From: Rhodothermales bacterium
GTDB lineage: Bacteria; Bacteroidota; Rhodothermia; Rhodothermales; UBA10348
DNA length: 64,000 nt
Assembly (NCBI GenBank): GCA_017643395.1
Contig: JAEPNP010000007.1
Coordinates: 85,030-149,029, forward strand
Reading direction: 5' to 3'
The position numbers and the translations under genes are program-made. The notes under the pieces are model-generated. The model was given only the letters and a program-made list of their open reading frames with translations. It did no database searches and was not told the DNA's origin. Shown piece by piece: positions 43,001 through 51,175 of this stretch (positions are counted from its first letter, which is position 1; the number at the start of each line of letters is the position of its first letter).

Positions 43001-43823
43001 CAACGCCCGCTGCTACATCTACGGCTACGTGCGAGCATCCGAAATCAAGGACGCGCCGCATGACCTCTCTGGCATGGCCGACGCCCCGGTGCGGTTCGTT
43101 ACGCTGCGTGAAGTCCGCGCCATCGTCTCACGCGTTCCGACGGCCGACTTCGGTGAGAAGCAGCTCGAGAAGCACAGCAAGAACGCTGAATGGGTCAAAA
43201 CGCATATTCGCAGCCACGCAGCCGTGCTTGACGCCTTCAAGGGGCAGTGCACGGTCATGCCTGTGCGATTCGGCACCGTCTTCGAGAGCGAAGCCGATGT
43301 GGCCGTGCAGATGAATACCGAGTACGATCACGTGATCGAAACACTCAATCGGCTGCAAGACAAGCAGGAATGGAGCCTGCGCATGACGCGCGACAGCGAG
43401 CGACTTTCGGCCAAAATCTCCTCATCCGAGCGCCATGTTGAGGACTCGCTGGACGCGATCTCGACCGGTGTGGCTCAGTTCATCAAGGATGAGTTGGACA
43501 AGGCGGACGAGTTGGTGGACGACGAGATTCTCTCGACTGTTACCGAGAACTGCATCCGCCGCACGCACGACGCGCTCATGCCATGGGCCGAGGACGGGGC
43601 GCAGAAGAGCCTGCTCACCGCGCCCGGGGTCGATATGGTCTTCAACGCAGCGTATCTGGTCTCCTCAGGTCAGCGCTCGGATTTCCAGGCAGAGTTCGAA
43701 CGGCTTTGCAAGGAGATGGAGCCGCTGGGCATGACCCTTGAACTGACCGGCCCCTGGCCTGCCTACCACTTTGTGGATGCGGACCAGGACGGCTCGACCG
43801 CATTCGTGCCGGTCACGGAATAG
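40092..43823 (+). CDS. Giant helical-repeat protein fused to a C-terminal GvpL/GvpF gas-vesicle domain
   Basis: A 1243-residue cytoplasmic-looking protein with no signal peptide or TM helix. Residues 47-~730 are a tandem array of a 44-residue unit, fourteen near-complete copies plus shortened ones. From residue 296 to 691 nine copies are exactly 44 long, with the pattern VRERLIRTIAEHSLNSVSDS, then EQAAARARQHISDADAALVS, then ATAV. Each unit looks like two helices. A Pro/Ala/acidic linker (~730-970) leads to a GvpL/F domain (973-1240; CYIYGYVRASEI, VMPVRFGTVFESEADV, LELTGPWPAYHFVDAD). GvpF/L proteins bind the shell protein GvpA during gas-vesicle assembly, but no gvpA or other gvp gene is in this window. 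Function unknown; possibly a scaffold. Confidence 0.9.
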   Translation: MATNREAMMSSTSSQAGPDGAGKGTGGVKHMLEGQDNKKLAGAKEALKKKILKLVMQEAMEELGDPESVAGKSLDEIGIDQEDMQKLHDGVRKHLIQRAATEVTESDLDEIADAACQAALDNGAEIEEAAGRVELKLLGAISEKALGGLSDDGSTISTAYESIADANAAAIDELANSVQDRLCSAIAAKAWSNGVDVEKVVEKAADSIDPEHATVAEAMSRIQTSAGDLILHNVLASLSGGDATTALAEEVSRRFKERMLGVVTERVSADPDAIVEELSAEFGPQHDAVVAAARKTRVHLITQIKERALSTVEDARATAREALLEIEEDNKQVGEATTALVRRLTQSIAEEALKQLGDADTAATSALKIARENDEVIETAANSVYETMARHVAEEARERCGDADQLADAARDYMDPKDASISRAVSLVQTRISEMIGNRALAALEEDDRMKNLAREAARKEEAVVQKSVDEIREAIMDDIVHQVGQSFLDAGETARKAKARMGEGNAAVIAASEVLKELVLEELAKQATFTLLEPEKTGEKAFQRIDTDDPRFQRTTDNVRERLIRTIAEHSLNSVSDSEQAAARARQHISDADAALVSATAVLRDQLISEIAERGTAELSDTRAVARQSRGRIEPENEAIANASNALRELLLQDMVSMTKTALQDAEQAAQEAMHLMSPGDQVVERMRAVFKERVLINVLGEAMREIGQTVSTPNQEAAMFQQALHAMTSRDSARAGAWNGSGYTAAPAPAAVSAEPPRMSVSVPDQTWESAVAADEGPDHSVAITQQAPVAQQAPVAHAPAIDQPSQGWDSPAVPMDEDADVPAMEDWGAGIEPATTEGWVRLSEIEDEDRVVPLDPPEPLDDDLIVTEFVDHEPADKPTKGIKFEVTVAGQPATVPGDGAPAGTPTPTPATPNGTAAGREAEPQPTARKAQPDSTASAPTSPETAATGKHDAVEAPSDFDMTWDADDNARCYIYGYVRASEIKDAPHDLSGMADAPVRFVTLREVRAIVSRVPTADFGEKQLEKHSKNAEWVKTHIRSHAAVLDAFKGQCTVMPVRFGTVFESEADVAVQMNTEYDHVIETLNRLQDKQEWSLRMTRDSERLSAKISSSERHVEDSLDAISTGVAQFIKDELDKADELVDDEILSTVTENCIRRTHDALMPWAEDGAQKSLLTAPGVDMVFNAAYLVSSGQRSDFQAEFERLCKEMEPLGMTLELTGPWPAYHFVDADQDGSTAFVPVTE

Positions 43824-43839
43824 CCGTCTCATCACGGCT
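43822..43839 (+). terminator. Short hairpin at the stop of the GvpL/F repeat gene
   Basis: AGCCGT (43822-43827) pairs with ACGGCT (43834-43839), overlapping the stop codon. It lacks a T-run and may work with the hairpin just downstream. Confidence 0.3.
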
Positions 43840-43848
43840 TCTCGGGGG

Positions 43849-43879
43849 GCGCCCTTCGGACCTGGTGTCTGGAGGGCGC
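43849..43879 (+). terminator. Candidate terminator between the GvpL/F gene and the permease gene
   Basis: GCGCCCT (43849-43855) pairs with AGGGCGC (43873-43879) with further internal pairs; TCTTAATTT follows. It suggests that the permease operon is transcribed separately. Confidence 0.45.
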
Positions 43880-43958
43880 TCTTAATTTGGGTAAGTGCTG
43901 AACGGTACCCGGACATGGGGCGTTAGGGCGCTTCCTTCACGCCAACCCGCATCCGCCC

Positions 43959-45194
43959 TTGCAGTCTTCGTTCGAGCGCTTTCTCGCGTACCGCTACCTG
44001 ACGGGAGCGGTGGGGCAGGACGGGAAACGGGGCTTTCTCCGGTTTGTCACTCTCGTGGCGGTCGGTGGTGTTGCCGTGGGTGTGGCCGCCCTCCTGATTG
44101 CGTTGGCGATAGTTCGGGGCTTCTCCGAACAGATTGAAGCCCGCATCGTGGGCTTTGGCGCACACGTGCAGTTGGAAAGCCTTCCCGACGCTCCGTTGGA
44201 CGGCGCGCCTGGACTGATTGTCAACGCGCGGCAGGAGGAGGGTGTGCTTGCTGTGGACGAGGTGGTTCAGGAGTTTGTCCTCCTGCGTAGATCGTCGCAG
44301 GCCGTTGACGGTGCTTCCATCTGGGGCACCACCGCGATTCCTGCCTACGTTGCCGATCGGGTGGAGGGAAGTGCCCGGCTGGACACCCTGATAGACGGGC
44401 AGCCGGTCATGGTACTTGGCGCGGGGCTCGCGCGAAATCTCCAGGCTCAGGTCGGCCAGCGTGTGACGGCATTCAGCGTTCGGAATGCCGCGAGGCCGGA
44501 TCGCGGCTCGGTGCGCATCGCCCAGTTTGTGATCGGGGGAATCTTCGAGACAGATCTGGCCGATTTCGACGATCTGTACGCGTTCGCGGCCATCGACGAA
44601 GCTCGGGATCTGGTGGCCTACCGTCCCGATCAGGTAACGCGGCTTGACATAAGGCTGGCGGACCCGGGACTGGCCGTGCAAAAGGCCGTCGAGCTGGAAA
44701 AGAGGTTCGCCTATCCCGTCATGGCGCGCTCCATTTACGAGGTCCACCGGAGCCTGTTTGCATGGGTCGAACTGCAGGAGGCCATCATTCCGCTGGTGAT
44801 CGCCGTCATCATCCTGGTGGCGTCGTTCAACATTATCGGGACCCTGCTCATGATCATGCTCGAGAAGACGCGAGAAGTCGGCATCCTGCGCAGCCTCGGC
44901 GCATCGGCGGACCGCTTGCGACGCGCTTTTCTCATGCTGGGCGTGCTGATAGGTGCTACGGGCATGGTGCTCGGGGAGCTGCTCGCGCTCGGTTTGGCTC
45001 TGTTGCAGCAGGAGTTCTCGCTAATCCGTCTCCCGGCCGATGCCTATTTCATGAGCGTTGCACCGGTGGCGCTGAGTCCGTGGGATTTTCTGTGGGTTGC
45101 GATGGCCACCATCGTGCTGTGTGGTCTGTCCGCGTATCTTCCTGCCCGATTTGCGGCTCGAATTGATCCCATGCGGGCCATTCACTTCAAATAG
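43959..45194 (+). CDS. LolC/E-type (FtsX-family) ABC permease
   Basis: A 411-residue protein with the MacB/FtsX layout: TM helix 1 (~28-52; RFVTLVAVGGVAVGVAALLI, ALAIVRGFSEQIEARI), a ~220-residue periplasmic domain, and three C-terminal helices (~275-400; LMIMLEKTREVGILRSLGAS is the cytosolic coupling loop). LolCDE homologues release lipoproteins from the inner membrane. The TTG start at 43959 gives the usual short N-terminus (QSSFERFLAYRYLTG); no good ribosome site is visible. No LolD-type ATPase is in the window. The peroxiredoxin gene starts 8 nt after its stop. Confidence 0.87.
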   Translation: MQSSFERFLAYRYLTGAVGQDGKRGFLRFVTLVAVGGVAVGVAALLIALAIVRGFSEQIEARIVGFGAHVQLESLPDAPLDGAPGLIVNARQEEGVLAVDEVVQEFVLLRRSSQAVDGASIWGTTAIPAYVADRVEGSARLDTLIDGQPVMVLGAGLARNLQAQVGQRVTAFSVRNAARPDRGSVRIAQFVIGGIFETDLADFDDLYAFAAIDEARDLVAYRPDQVTRLDIRLADPGLAVQKAVELEKRFAYPVMARSIYEVHRSLFAWVELQEAIIPLVIAVIILVASFNIIGTLLMIMLEKTREVGILRSLGASADRLRRAFLMLGVLIGATGMVLGELLALGLALLQQEFSLIRLPADAYFMSVAPVALSPWDFLWVAMATIVLCGLSAYLPARFAARIDPMRAIHFK

Positions 45195-45202
45195 CTGTCA
45201 CC

Positions 45203-45673
45203 ATGGCGCTTTCCGTCGGCGATAAAGCCCCCGACTTCTCTCTCTTCTCAGACGAAAAACAGGCGTTTACGCTTTCGGATGCCTGCAAGTCAGGGCCGGT
45301 GGTCCTCCTGTTCTTTCCGGCCGCGTTTACGGGCGTGTGCACGACGGAGCTGAACGAGGTGAACAACGAACTCGTGGCCTACGGTACCGATACCACGGTG
45401 GTCGGAATTTCCACGGACTCGCCGTTTACTCTGGCCGAGTTCCGGAGCGCGAATGCACTGAGCTTCAACCTGCTTTCGGACCACGAAGCGAACGTGTGTC
45501 GCCTTTACGGCTGCAAGTACGACCGCGATTTTACGCCCATGAAGCTGGATCGCATCTCCAAACGGTCGGCGTTTGTGGTCAAGCAGGACGGTACGGTGGC
45601 GTATGCTGAAGTGCTCGAAAATGCAGGCAACATGCCCGACCTCGCGGCCATCAAGGAGGCCGCCAACGGCTGA
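45203..45673 (+). CDS. Peroxiredoxin, AhpE/AhpC-TSA family
   Basis: A 156-residue thioredoxin-fold protein. The peroxidatic Cys is residue 46 in FPAAFTGVCTTELNEV, with Thr 43 as expected. Two later Cys in ANVCRLYGCKYD are possible resolving partners, so a 1-Cys or atypical 2-Cys mechanism is open. It reduces H2O2 and organic peroxides in the cytosol. It lies between the permease and moaD; the moaD ATG directly follows its TGA with no gap, so the two are surely co-transcribed. Confidence 0.93.
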   Translation: MALSVGDKAPDFSLFSDEKQAFTLSDACKSGPVVLLFFPAAFTGVCTTELNEVNNELVAYGTDTTVVGISTDSPFTLAEFRSANALSFNLLSDHEANVCRLYGCKYDRDFTPMKLDRISKRSAFVVKQDGTVAYAEVLENAGNMPDLAAIKEAANG

Positions 45674-45925
45674 ATGTCCGGTGTGGTCACGGTCCGGCTC
45701 TTCAGCGTACTGAAAGAGCGTGTCGGTAAGGCGGAGGTCGAGATCCCGGCGCATGAAGCGGAGGGGGTTGAGCAGGCTCTGAACTGGCTGGCTGGACGAT
45801 TCGAGGCCGTCAGGGCCTATCGACCGTGGATCCGGGTGGCCGTGAATCGTTCGTACGTCTCGGAGAACGTGGCGCTGCATGCGGGCGATGAGGTCGCACT
45901 GATTACCCCGGTCAGCGGTGGCTGA
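45674..45925 (+). CDS. moaD: Molybdopterin synthase small subunit (MoaD)
   Basis: An 83-residue ubiquitin-fold protein ending in the essential Gly-Gly (LITPVSGG), which carries the thiocarboxylate used to build molybdopterin. VTVRLFSVLKERVG and AVNRSYVSENVALHAGDEVA are typical. It starts on the base after the peroxiredoxin stop and overlaps moaE by 8 nt. With MoaE it converts cPMP to molybdopterin. Confidence 0.95.
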   Translation: MSGVVTVRLFSVLKERVGKAEVEIPAHEAEGVEQALNWLAGRFEAVRAYRPWIRVAVNRSYVSENVALHAGDEVALITPVSGG

Positions 45926-46364
45926 GATCCGTCACGCCGACCGGTGGTTCCTGGTCACCGAGGAGACGCTGGATCCGGGGTCGGCCCACGGGTTTCTGCG
46001 AGATCCGGCGTGTGGAGGCGTGAATGTGTTTGTCGGTACGACCCGTGCCGTGACGGGGGACGTGCGCACGCTGGAACTGCGCTACGAGGCCTACGCGGAG
46101 ATGGCGCTGGATGAGATGGCGCGGCTAGTCGAACTGGCCTCGGAGCAGTGGCCGGTCCGGAAGGCCGTGCTGATGCATCGAACCGGCGTGGTTCGCCCGA
46201 CCGAAGCCAGTGTGGTGGTTGGCGTCTGCACGCCTCATCGAGATGAGGCGTTCGCTGCGTGTCGCTTCCTGATTGACGAGCTCAAGCTTCGCGTGCCCGT
46301 CTGGAAGAAAGAGCAGTACGCGGACGGGCGTACCGAGTGGGTGGAGCCGGGGAAAGAGGACTGA
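45918..46364 (+). CDS. moaE: Molybdopterin synthase large subunit (MoaE)
   Basis: A 148-residue protein with GTG start inside the end of moaD. Family motifs are clear: GGVNVFVGTTRAVTGD, LELRYEAYAEMALDEM, LMHRTGVVRPTEASVVVGV and VPVWKKEQYADGRTEWV, with the Lys pair used in sulfur transfer. The catalytic partner MoaD is immediately upstream. MoaA, MoaC, MoeA and MoeB are not in the window, so the rest of the cofactor pathway must lie elsewhere. Confidence 0.96.
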   Translation: MAEIRHADRWFLVTEETLDPGSAHGFLRDPACGGVNVFVGTTRAVTGDVRTLELRYEAYAEMALDEMARLVELASEQWPVRKAVLMHRTGVVRPTEASVVVGVCTPHRDEAFAACRFLIDELKLRVPVWKKEQYADGRTEWVEPGKED

Positions 46365-46400
46365 TCCGGCAGCCTTTGCGTCAAAAGCGTCAGGGCGTGC

Positions 46401-47354
46401 TCAGGCGCTGAGCGCCTCCTGGATGCGTGCAACCGGGTCGCGCGCGGTGTCGGGCTCGAACGTCCGGCCCGTAATACGCTCATAAAGCTCCACGTAGCGG
46501 GAGGCCACCTCAATCCGGAACTCGTCCGGCAGATCGGGTAGTTGCTGCCCCTCAAGGCCCTGGAATCCGTTCTCCATTAGCCACTCCCGCACGAACTCCT
46601 TGGAGAGCTGGCGCTGCGGCTGGTCCCTGGACAGCAGGTCCAGATACGTGTCGTCGTAGAAGTAGCGGGACGAATCCGGTGTGTGGATCTCGTCGATCAC
46701 TACAAACGATTCGTCCGGTAGACGGCCGAACTCGTACTTGGTATCTACGAGGATGAGGCCCCGCGCTGAGGCCATGTCTGAACCCCGGCGAAAGAGCGCG
46801 AGTGCCAGACTGCGAAGCGCATCGAGAGTCGCGCCATCGAGCAGGCCTCGCTCGACGATCTCCGTTGCCGAAATGTCCTCGTCATGCCCTTCTTCGGCCT
46901 TCGTGGCCGGAGTCAGGATGGGTTCAGGCAGTTTGCTGTTCTGGATCAGTCCGTCCGGCAAGGCTTCTCCACAGAGTTCTCTACCGCCATCGCGGTACAC
47001 GCGCCAGGCATGGCCTGCCAGATATCCCCGCACCACGAACTCGATGGGGACGGGTTCGCATCGGCGCGCAACGGTCACGTTCGGGTCCGGCACCTCAATA
47101 ACGTGATTCGGCATCACGTCGGCAGTCTGCTCAAAAAACCAGGCCGCCAGGAGATTGAGGACCTGCCCCTTGAACGGGATGGTTTGTTTGAGGATGTGAT
47201 CGAATGCGGAGATTCGATCCGTGGTGACCAGGATGAGGCGGTCCGAGTCGGCGTAGGTATCGCGAACCTTGCCCGCATATCGTGCACCGAGTCCCTCGAA
47301 GTCCGTGCCCGGCAGCGTGTAGTCGAGCTGCTCCCGGATCAGATTCTTCTGCAT
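46401..47354 (-). CDS. purC: Phosphoribosylaminoimidazole-succinocarboxamide (SAICAR) synthase
   Basis: A 317-residue protein of the long PurC type. It shows YAGKVRDTYADSDRLILVTT, DRISAFDHILKQTIPFKGQV, the signature PIEFVVRGYLAGHAWRVY, and ILVDTKYEFGRL with VVIDEIHTPDSSRYF. It joins CAIR and aspartate with ATP in purine synthesis. Its ATG overlaps the TGA of the upstream LacI-family gene (TGATG), so the regulator and enzyme are translationally coupled. It is convergent with moaE. No other pur gene lies in the window. Confidence 0.97.
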   Translation of the reverse strand: MQKNLIREQLDYTLPGTDFEGLGARYAGKVRDTYADSDRLILVTTDRISAFDHILKQTIPFKGQVLNLLAAWFFEQTADVMPNHVIEVPDPNVTVARRCEPVPIEFVVRGYLAGHAWRVYRDGGRELCGEALPDGLIQNSKLPEPILTPATKAEEGHDEDISATEIVERGLLDGATLDALRSLALALFRRGSDMASARGLILVDTKYEFGRLPDESFVVIDEIHTPDSSRYFYDDTYLDLLSRDQPQRQLSKEFVREWLMENGFQGLEGQQLPDLPDEFRIEVASRYVELYERITGRTFEPDTARDPVARIQEALSA

Positions 47355-48382
47355 CAGGTCCGGACGAATCGACTGCTTCGTCGTACACGCAGCCTCGGAG
47401 TCAGCACCCGCTGAGCCGGGTCTTCGGTCAGTTCATCCTCCATACGGGCGACCAGCGAGACCGTGGCTTCCCGGCCAATGGTCTGGATGGACTGATCGAC
47501 CGAAGACAATCCGAGGTACTGACTGGTTTTCAGGTCGTCGTAGCCGACCACTGCGATGTCCTCCGGGACCTTGAGACCGGCCTCGACAATCGCGGACCAC
47601 GCGCCGATGGCCTGCACGTCACTGGACGCAAAGACGGCTGTCGGCCGTTCATCGAGCGCCAGAAGGGCTTGCATGGCCTCATGGCCCGCCTCCTCACTGA
47701 ACCCTTCGTGCTTCCGGGTGGAGCCGGACCGCACCAACTCCGGCTGGAACGCGAGTCCCGCTGAGGTAAGTGCTTCCCGATACCCTTGTATGCGGTCGTT
47801 CTGGATGGAACTGTCCGAGAACGAGCGAATCATACCGACACGCTGATGGCCCTGGGAGACCAGGTGTTCGACCGCTGCGCGGGCACCGGCGACATCGTCC
47901 CAGTCAAAGGACTCCATGCCTTCACGGGTGCTGCCGATGATGACCGTGGGCGCATGCAGGGTGGACAGCTCTTCAGCCACCCGGTCGTCGACTTCCACTC
48001 CGGCCAGCAGGAGCCCATCGACCGTGCCTCGCCGAAGGAATCCGGAAAGCGTCTTCACGGGAGCCCGCCAGCCAAGGTCACAGAGCAGAAGATCGACCTC
48101 CTGCTCCTTGAGGCCCATGCGCACGCCCTTCAACAGCTCGTTGTGAAACGGCGTCGTGTAGGTGGGGAGTGCGACCGCGATTGTCGGTGTGCGCTGCTGC
48201 GCCAGCTTCTTGGCAGTGCGGTCAGGACGATACTTGAGCTCGTCGATGGCCTTCAGCACGCGCGCGCGAGTCATGTCCGACACGTCCGCGGAGTTGTTCA
48301 GAACCCGCGAAACCGTAGAAATAGCGACCTTTGCACGGGCGGCTACGTCGTAGATCGTGACTTTGCTTTTCTCGAGAGGCAT
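47354..48382 (-). CDS. LacI-family transcriptional regulator
   Basis: A 342-residue protein from ATG 48382 (MPLEKSKVTIYDVAARAKVA). The N-terminal HTH and hinge helix are clear (AISTVSRVLNNSADVSDMTR, and LKYRPDRTAKKLAQQ). The periplasmic-binding-protein-like effector domain spans ~65-335 (TIAVALPTYTTPFHNELLKG, PTAVFASSDVQAIGAWSAI). It is followed by purC with a one-base overlap. A LacI-type operator-like palindrome lies 50-64 nt upstream. By context it may be a PurR-like or nucleotide-responsive regulator, but most LacI relatives respond to sugars; the effector is not predictable. Confidence 0.92.
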   Translation of the reverse strand: MPLEKSKVTIYDVAARAKVAISTVSRVLNNSADVSDMTRARVLKAIDELKYRPDRTAKKLAQQRTPTIAVALPTYTTPFHNELLKGVRMGLKEQEVDLLLCDLGWRAPVKTLSGFLRRGTVDGLLLAGVEVDDRVAEELSTLHAPTVIIGSTREGMESFDWDDVAGARAAVEHLVSQGHQRVGMIRSFSDSSIQNDRIQGYREALTSAGLAFQPELVRSGSTRKHEGFSEEAGHEAMQALLALDERPTAVFASSDVQAIGAWSAIVEAGLKVPEDIAVVGYDDLKTSQYLGLSSVDQSIQTIGREATVSLVARMEDELTEDPAQRVLTPRLRVRRSSRFVRT

Positions 48383-48431
48383 GCTTCCGGAAGGTAAAAC
48401 AAAGCCACAATGCAAAAAGGGGGCGGGGTGA

Positions 48432-48446
48432 TGAAAACGCGTTTCA
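48432..48446. promoter_or_regulatory. LacI-type operator candidate TGAAAACGCGTTTCA
   Basis: TGAAA and TTTCA are inverted around ACGCG, and AAACGCGTTT inside is a perfect 10-bp palindrome. LacI-family operators typically have such A/T-rich arms and a central CG. It lies in the divergent region between lacI-purC and the copper ATPase gene and could serve either side. Confidence 0.55.
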
Positions 48447-48495
48447 CAGAGATCCGGGGGAACCGCCCTTCGTTGAAGACGGAAACCATTGGTAA

Positions 48496-50844
48496 ATGGC
48501 AGAGACAGCCGAACAGGAACTGCGAGACGTACTCGTTCCGATCACCGGAATGACATGCGCGGCCTGTGCAAGCCGGGTCGAGCGCAAGCTGTCCCGTTTG
48601 CACGGGGTACAGGCGGCTGTGGTGAACTACGCCACCGAGGAGGCCCGGGTACGTTACTCGGGGGCGCTCGAGGGCGACAGGTTGGTAGCCACCGTGGAGG
48701 CGGCCGGATACGGGGTTGAGACCCGACAGGCCGAAACCCTGCGAGAGTCTCGGGAACAGGCCCTGTCCACGCTGGAGCAGGCTCGGCGTGTTTCCGGAGT
48801 CGTAGAGGGGGATGTAGAGTCGGAGGGGGAGCGCTTTGTCGTGCGTGTGCTATACGTGCCGGCGCTTGCAGACCTGGACCGGCTGGGCCGCGTGTTTGGG
48901 TCTGAGGCAACTTCATCGACCGCCGATTCCCGCGAGTCGAGCGGTCGTTCCCGGATGCTGGGTGTGCGCATGGCTGTTTCAGCGGCCCTCACCGTTCCGG
49001 TCATGGTTCTTGCGATGGGCGGGATCGGCCTGGAGTGGCTCCAGTTGCTGCTGACCTTGCCCGTGGTCGTGTGGGCGGGTTCGGAATTCTTCGTGCTCGC
49101 GGCGCGGTCGGCGCGCCACGGTGCCAGCGACATGAATACGCTTGTCGCACTGGGTGTGGGTGCTGCATTCGCATTCTCTGTGGCTGTCGTGGTTGCGCCG
49201 GGGTTTTTCGCGGATGCCGGGGAAGCCCACGTGTATTTCGAGGCCGCGGCAGTCATCGTGACGCTGATTCTGTTCGGACGTTGGCTCGAGGAGCGTGCCA
49301 AGGGTCGCACGAGCGAAGCCGTGCGTGCCCTGATCGAGCTGCAACCAGAGACGGCCACGCGCATTGTCGCCGGCGAATCGGCCATGGTGGCCATTTCGGA
49401 TCTGAGGCTTGGGGATCGCGTGCTCATTCGCCCCGGGGAACGCATCCCGGTGGATGCGGAAGTTGTCGATGGGCGGTCTGCCGTCGACGAAAGCATGTTG
49501 ACCGGAGAGCCCCTTCCCGTAGAAAAAGCCCCCGGTGATCGGGTGGTGGCGGGCACTGTGAACGCATCTGGCGTACTCGAGGCCGTGGTGGTGCGGGTAG
49601 GCCGAGACACGGTGCTCGAACAGATTGTTGATCTCGTGCGGCGCGCCCAGAGCACAAAGGCGCGCGTGCAGGCGCTGGCAGATCGCATCGCGGCCGTCTT
49701 TGTGCCCGCCGTATTGGTGGTGGCCGTCGTGACCGCGGTAGTGTGGTGGTTTTGGGGACCTGAGCCGCGCCTCAACCACAGCCTTCTCCGCTTCGTCACG
49801 GTACTGATCATTGCCTGCCCCTGTGCGCTTGGGCTGGCCACGCCGACCGCCGTGGTGGCAGCCACCGGACGTGCGGCCAGGCAGGGCGTGCTCTTTCGGG
49901 CGGCCACGGCCGTCGAGTCGGCGGGCACCATCACGACCATGGTGCTGGACAAGACCGGAACGCTCACGCTCGGACGGCCAGAAGTGCAGGCCATAGAGGC
50001 ACTCGATGGATGGTCCGAGGACGAACTGCTCACGCTCCTGGCTTCCGTGGAGTCCCGCTCGGAGCATCCGCTGGCAGCGGCTGTGGTGGCTTTCGCGCAG
50101 GCGAACGGGACGAGGCTGTCGGAGCCCAGCGAGTTTGAGTATGAGCCAGGGAGGGGAGTCTCGGGCCTGGTGTCTGGCCGTCGGGTCCGCGCCGGAAGGC
50201 GAGAATGGATCTCCCCGGAATCGGATTCGCGCGATGGGACCCGGATCTACGTGGAGGTAGATGGCAGGCTGGCCGGGAGCATTCGACTTGATGACGAGAT
50301 GCGCGGGGACGCCCCGACTACCGTGCAAGAGCTGAGACGGTTGGGGGTGGATGTGGCCGTCGTATCGGGGGACGCGGAGCATCCGGTTCGCACCGTCGCA
50401 TCCGCCCTGGGCATCTCGACCTACCGGGCAGCGGCACTACCCGCCGACAAAGCCTCTTTCGTACAGGCAGCTCGTGATTCCGGCGAGGTGGTCGGCATGT
50501 TTGGTGACGGTGTCAACGACGCCCCGGCGCTGGCAGCGGCCGATGTCGGTTTCGCCGTCGGAGGGGGAACGGGGATCGCCATAGAGGCCAGTGATGTGAC
50601 CTTGCTCCGGGACGATGCGACGCTTGTGGCCTGGGCCGTCGATCATTCGCGCCGGGCCATGCGTGTGATTCGTCAGAACCTGTTCTTCGCGTTCGTTTAC
50701 AACGTGATATGCATTCCGATCGCGGCCGGCGTGCTGTACCCGTTCGGCGGTCCCGTGCTCAGCCCCATGATTGCATCCGCCGCCATGGCCCTTTCCAGTG
50801 TGAGCGTGGTAACAAACAGCCTTCGGCTGGCCAAAACATCCTGA
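48496..50844 (+). CDS. copA: Copper-type heavy-metal translocating P-type ATPase
   Basis: A 782-residue P1B ATPase. It has one N-terminal metal-binding domain ([20 protein letters not shown], CxxC); a second stretch (~95-130) looks like a degenerate copy without Cys. Eight TM helices include [15 protein letters not shown], the CPC motif of Cu(I) pumps. Catalytic marks are [20 protein letters not shown] in the actuator, the phosphorylated Asp in [20 protein letters not shown] in the nucleotide domain and [15 protein letters not shown]. It exports Cu+ across the inner membrane. The CopZ-like gene follows after 11 nt. The CPC motif favours copper over zinc. Confidence 0.95.
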   Translation: MAETAEQELRDVLVPITGMTCAACASRVERKLSRLHGVQAAVVNYATEEARVRYSGALEGDRLVATVEAAGYGVETRQAETLRESREQALSTLEQARRVSGVVEGDVESEGERFVVRVLYVPALADLDRLGRVFGSEATSSTADSRESSGRSRMLGVRMAVSAALTVPVMVLAMGGIGLEWLQLLLTLPVVVWAGSEFFVLAARSARHGASDMNTLVALGVGAAFAFSVAVVVAPGFFADAGEAHVYFEAAAVIVTLILFGRWLEERAKGRTSEAVRALIELQPETATRIVAGESAMVAISDLRLGDRVLIRPGERIPVDAEVVDGRSAVDESMLTGEPLPVEKAPGDRVVAGTVNASGVLEAVVVRVGRDTVLEQIVDLVRRAQSTKARVQALADRIAAVFVPAVLVVAVVTAVVWWFWGPEPRLNHSLLRFVTVLIIACPCALGLATPTAVVAATGRAARQGVLFRAATAVESAGTITTMVLDKTGTLTLGRPEVQAIEALDGWSEDELLTLLASVESRSEHPLAAAVVAFAQANGTRLSEPSEFEYEPGRGVSGLVSGRRVRAGRREWISPESDSRDGTRIYVEVDGRLAGSIRLDDEMRGDAPTTVQELRRLGVDVAVVSGDAEHPVRTVASALGISTYRAAALPADKASFVQAARDSGEVVGMFGDGVNDAPALAAADVGFAVGGGTGIAIEASDVTLLRDDATLVAWAVDHSRRAMRVIRQNLFFAFVYNVICIPIAAGVLYPFGGPVLSPMIASAAMALSSVSVVTNSLRLAKTS

Positions 50845-50855
50845 TTCAGGCGGAG

Positions 50856-51068
50856 ATGTCCGCAAACAGCATGAAAGAAATCATCATTGACGGAATGAGT
50901 TGTGGCCACTGCGTGCGCGCGGTGGAAGAAGCCATCGGCACGGTGCCTGACGCCAAAGGAGCTACGGTGGAGATGGGCAAGGCCCGGCTAGACGTCTCTG
51001 ACGAAGCCCTCGAGCGGGTCAAGGCAGCGATCGAGGAGGAGGGATACGCGGTGACGGCGGTTCACTGA
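50856..51068 (+). CDS. copZ: CopZ-like copper chaperone (HMA domain)
   Basis: A 70-residue protein from ATG 50856 with GGAG just upstream; ATG 50871 is an alternative start. The whole protein is one heavy-metal-associated domain with IDGMSCGHCVRAVEEAI carrying the metal-binding CxxC. It should hand Cu+ to the ATPase encoded 11 nt upstream. Normal length for CopZ. Confidence 0.9.
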   Translation: MSANSMKEIIIDGMSCGHCVRAVEEAIGTVPDAKGATVEMGKARLDVSDEALERVKAAIEEEGYAVTAVH

Positions 51069-51083
51069 TCCCCGTCCGCGGTT

Positions 51084-51101
51084 GCGGCCGCCCCCGGCCG
51101 C
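51084..51101 (+). terminator. Hairpin after copZ
   Basis: GCGGCCG-CCCC-CGGCCGC is a perfect 7-bp stem that begins 16 nt past the copZ stop. It has no T-run. Confidence 0.4.
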
Positions 51102-51117
51102 GGGTCCGAAGGCATCC

Positions 51118-51136
51118 GGCACCATCGGCCGGTGCC
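51118..51136. terminator. Second hairpin between copZ and the ferredoxin reductase gene
   Basis: GGCACC pairs with GGTGCC around a 7-nt loop. It lies between two convergent genes and could help terminate both; no T-run. Confidence 0.35.
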
Positions 51137-51175
51137 CGTGGCGGCCCCGTTCGTGTGCAAAACGGTCAGACGGGA

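Noticed and set aside
40092..43823. A gas-vesicle gene cluster
   Set aside because: Only one GvpL/F domain is present; no GvpA, GvpN, GvpK or other vesicle gene was found on either strand in the window.
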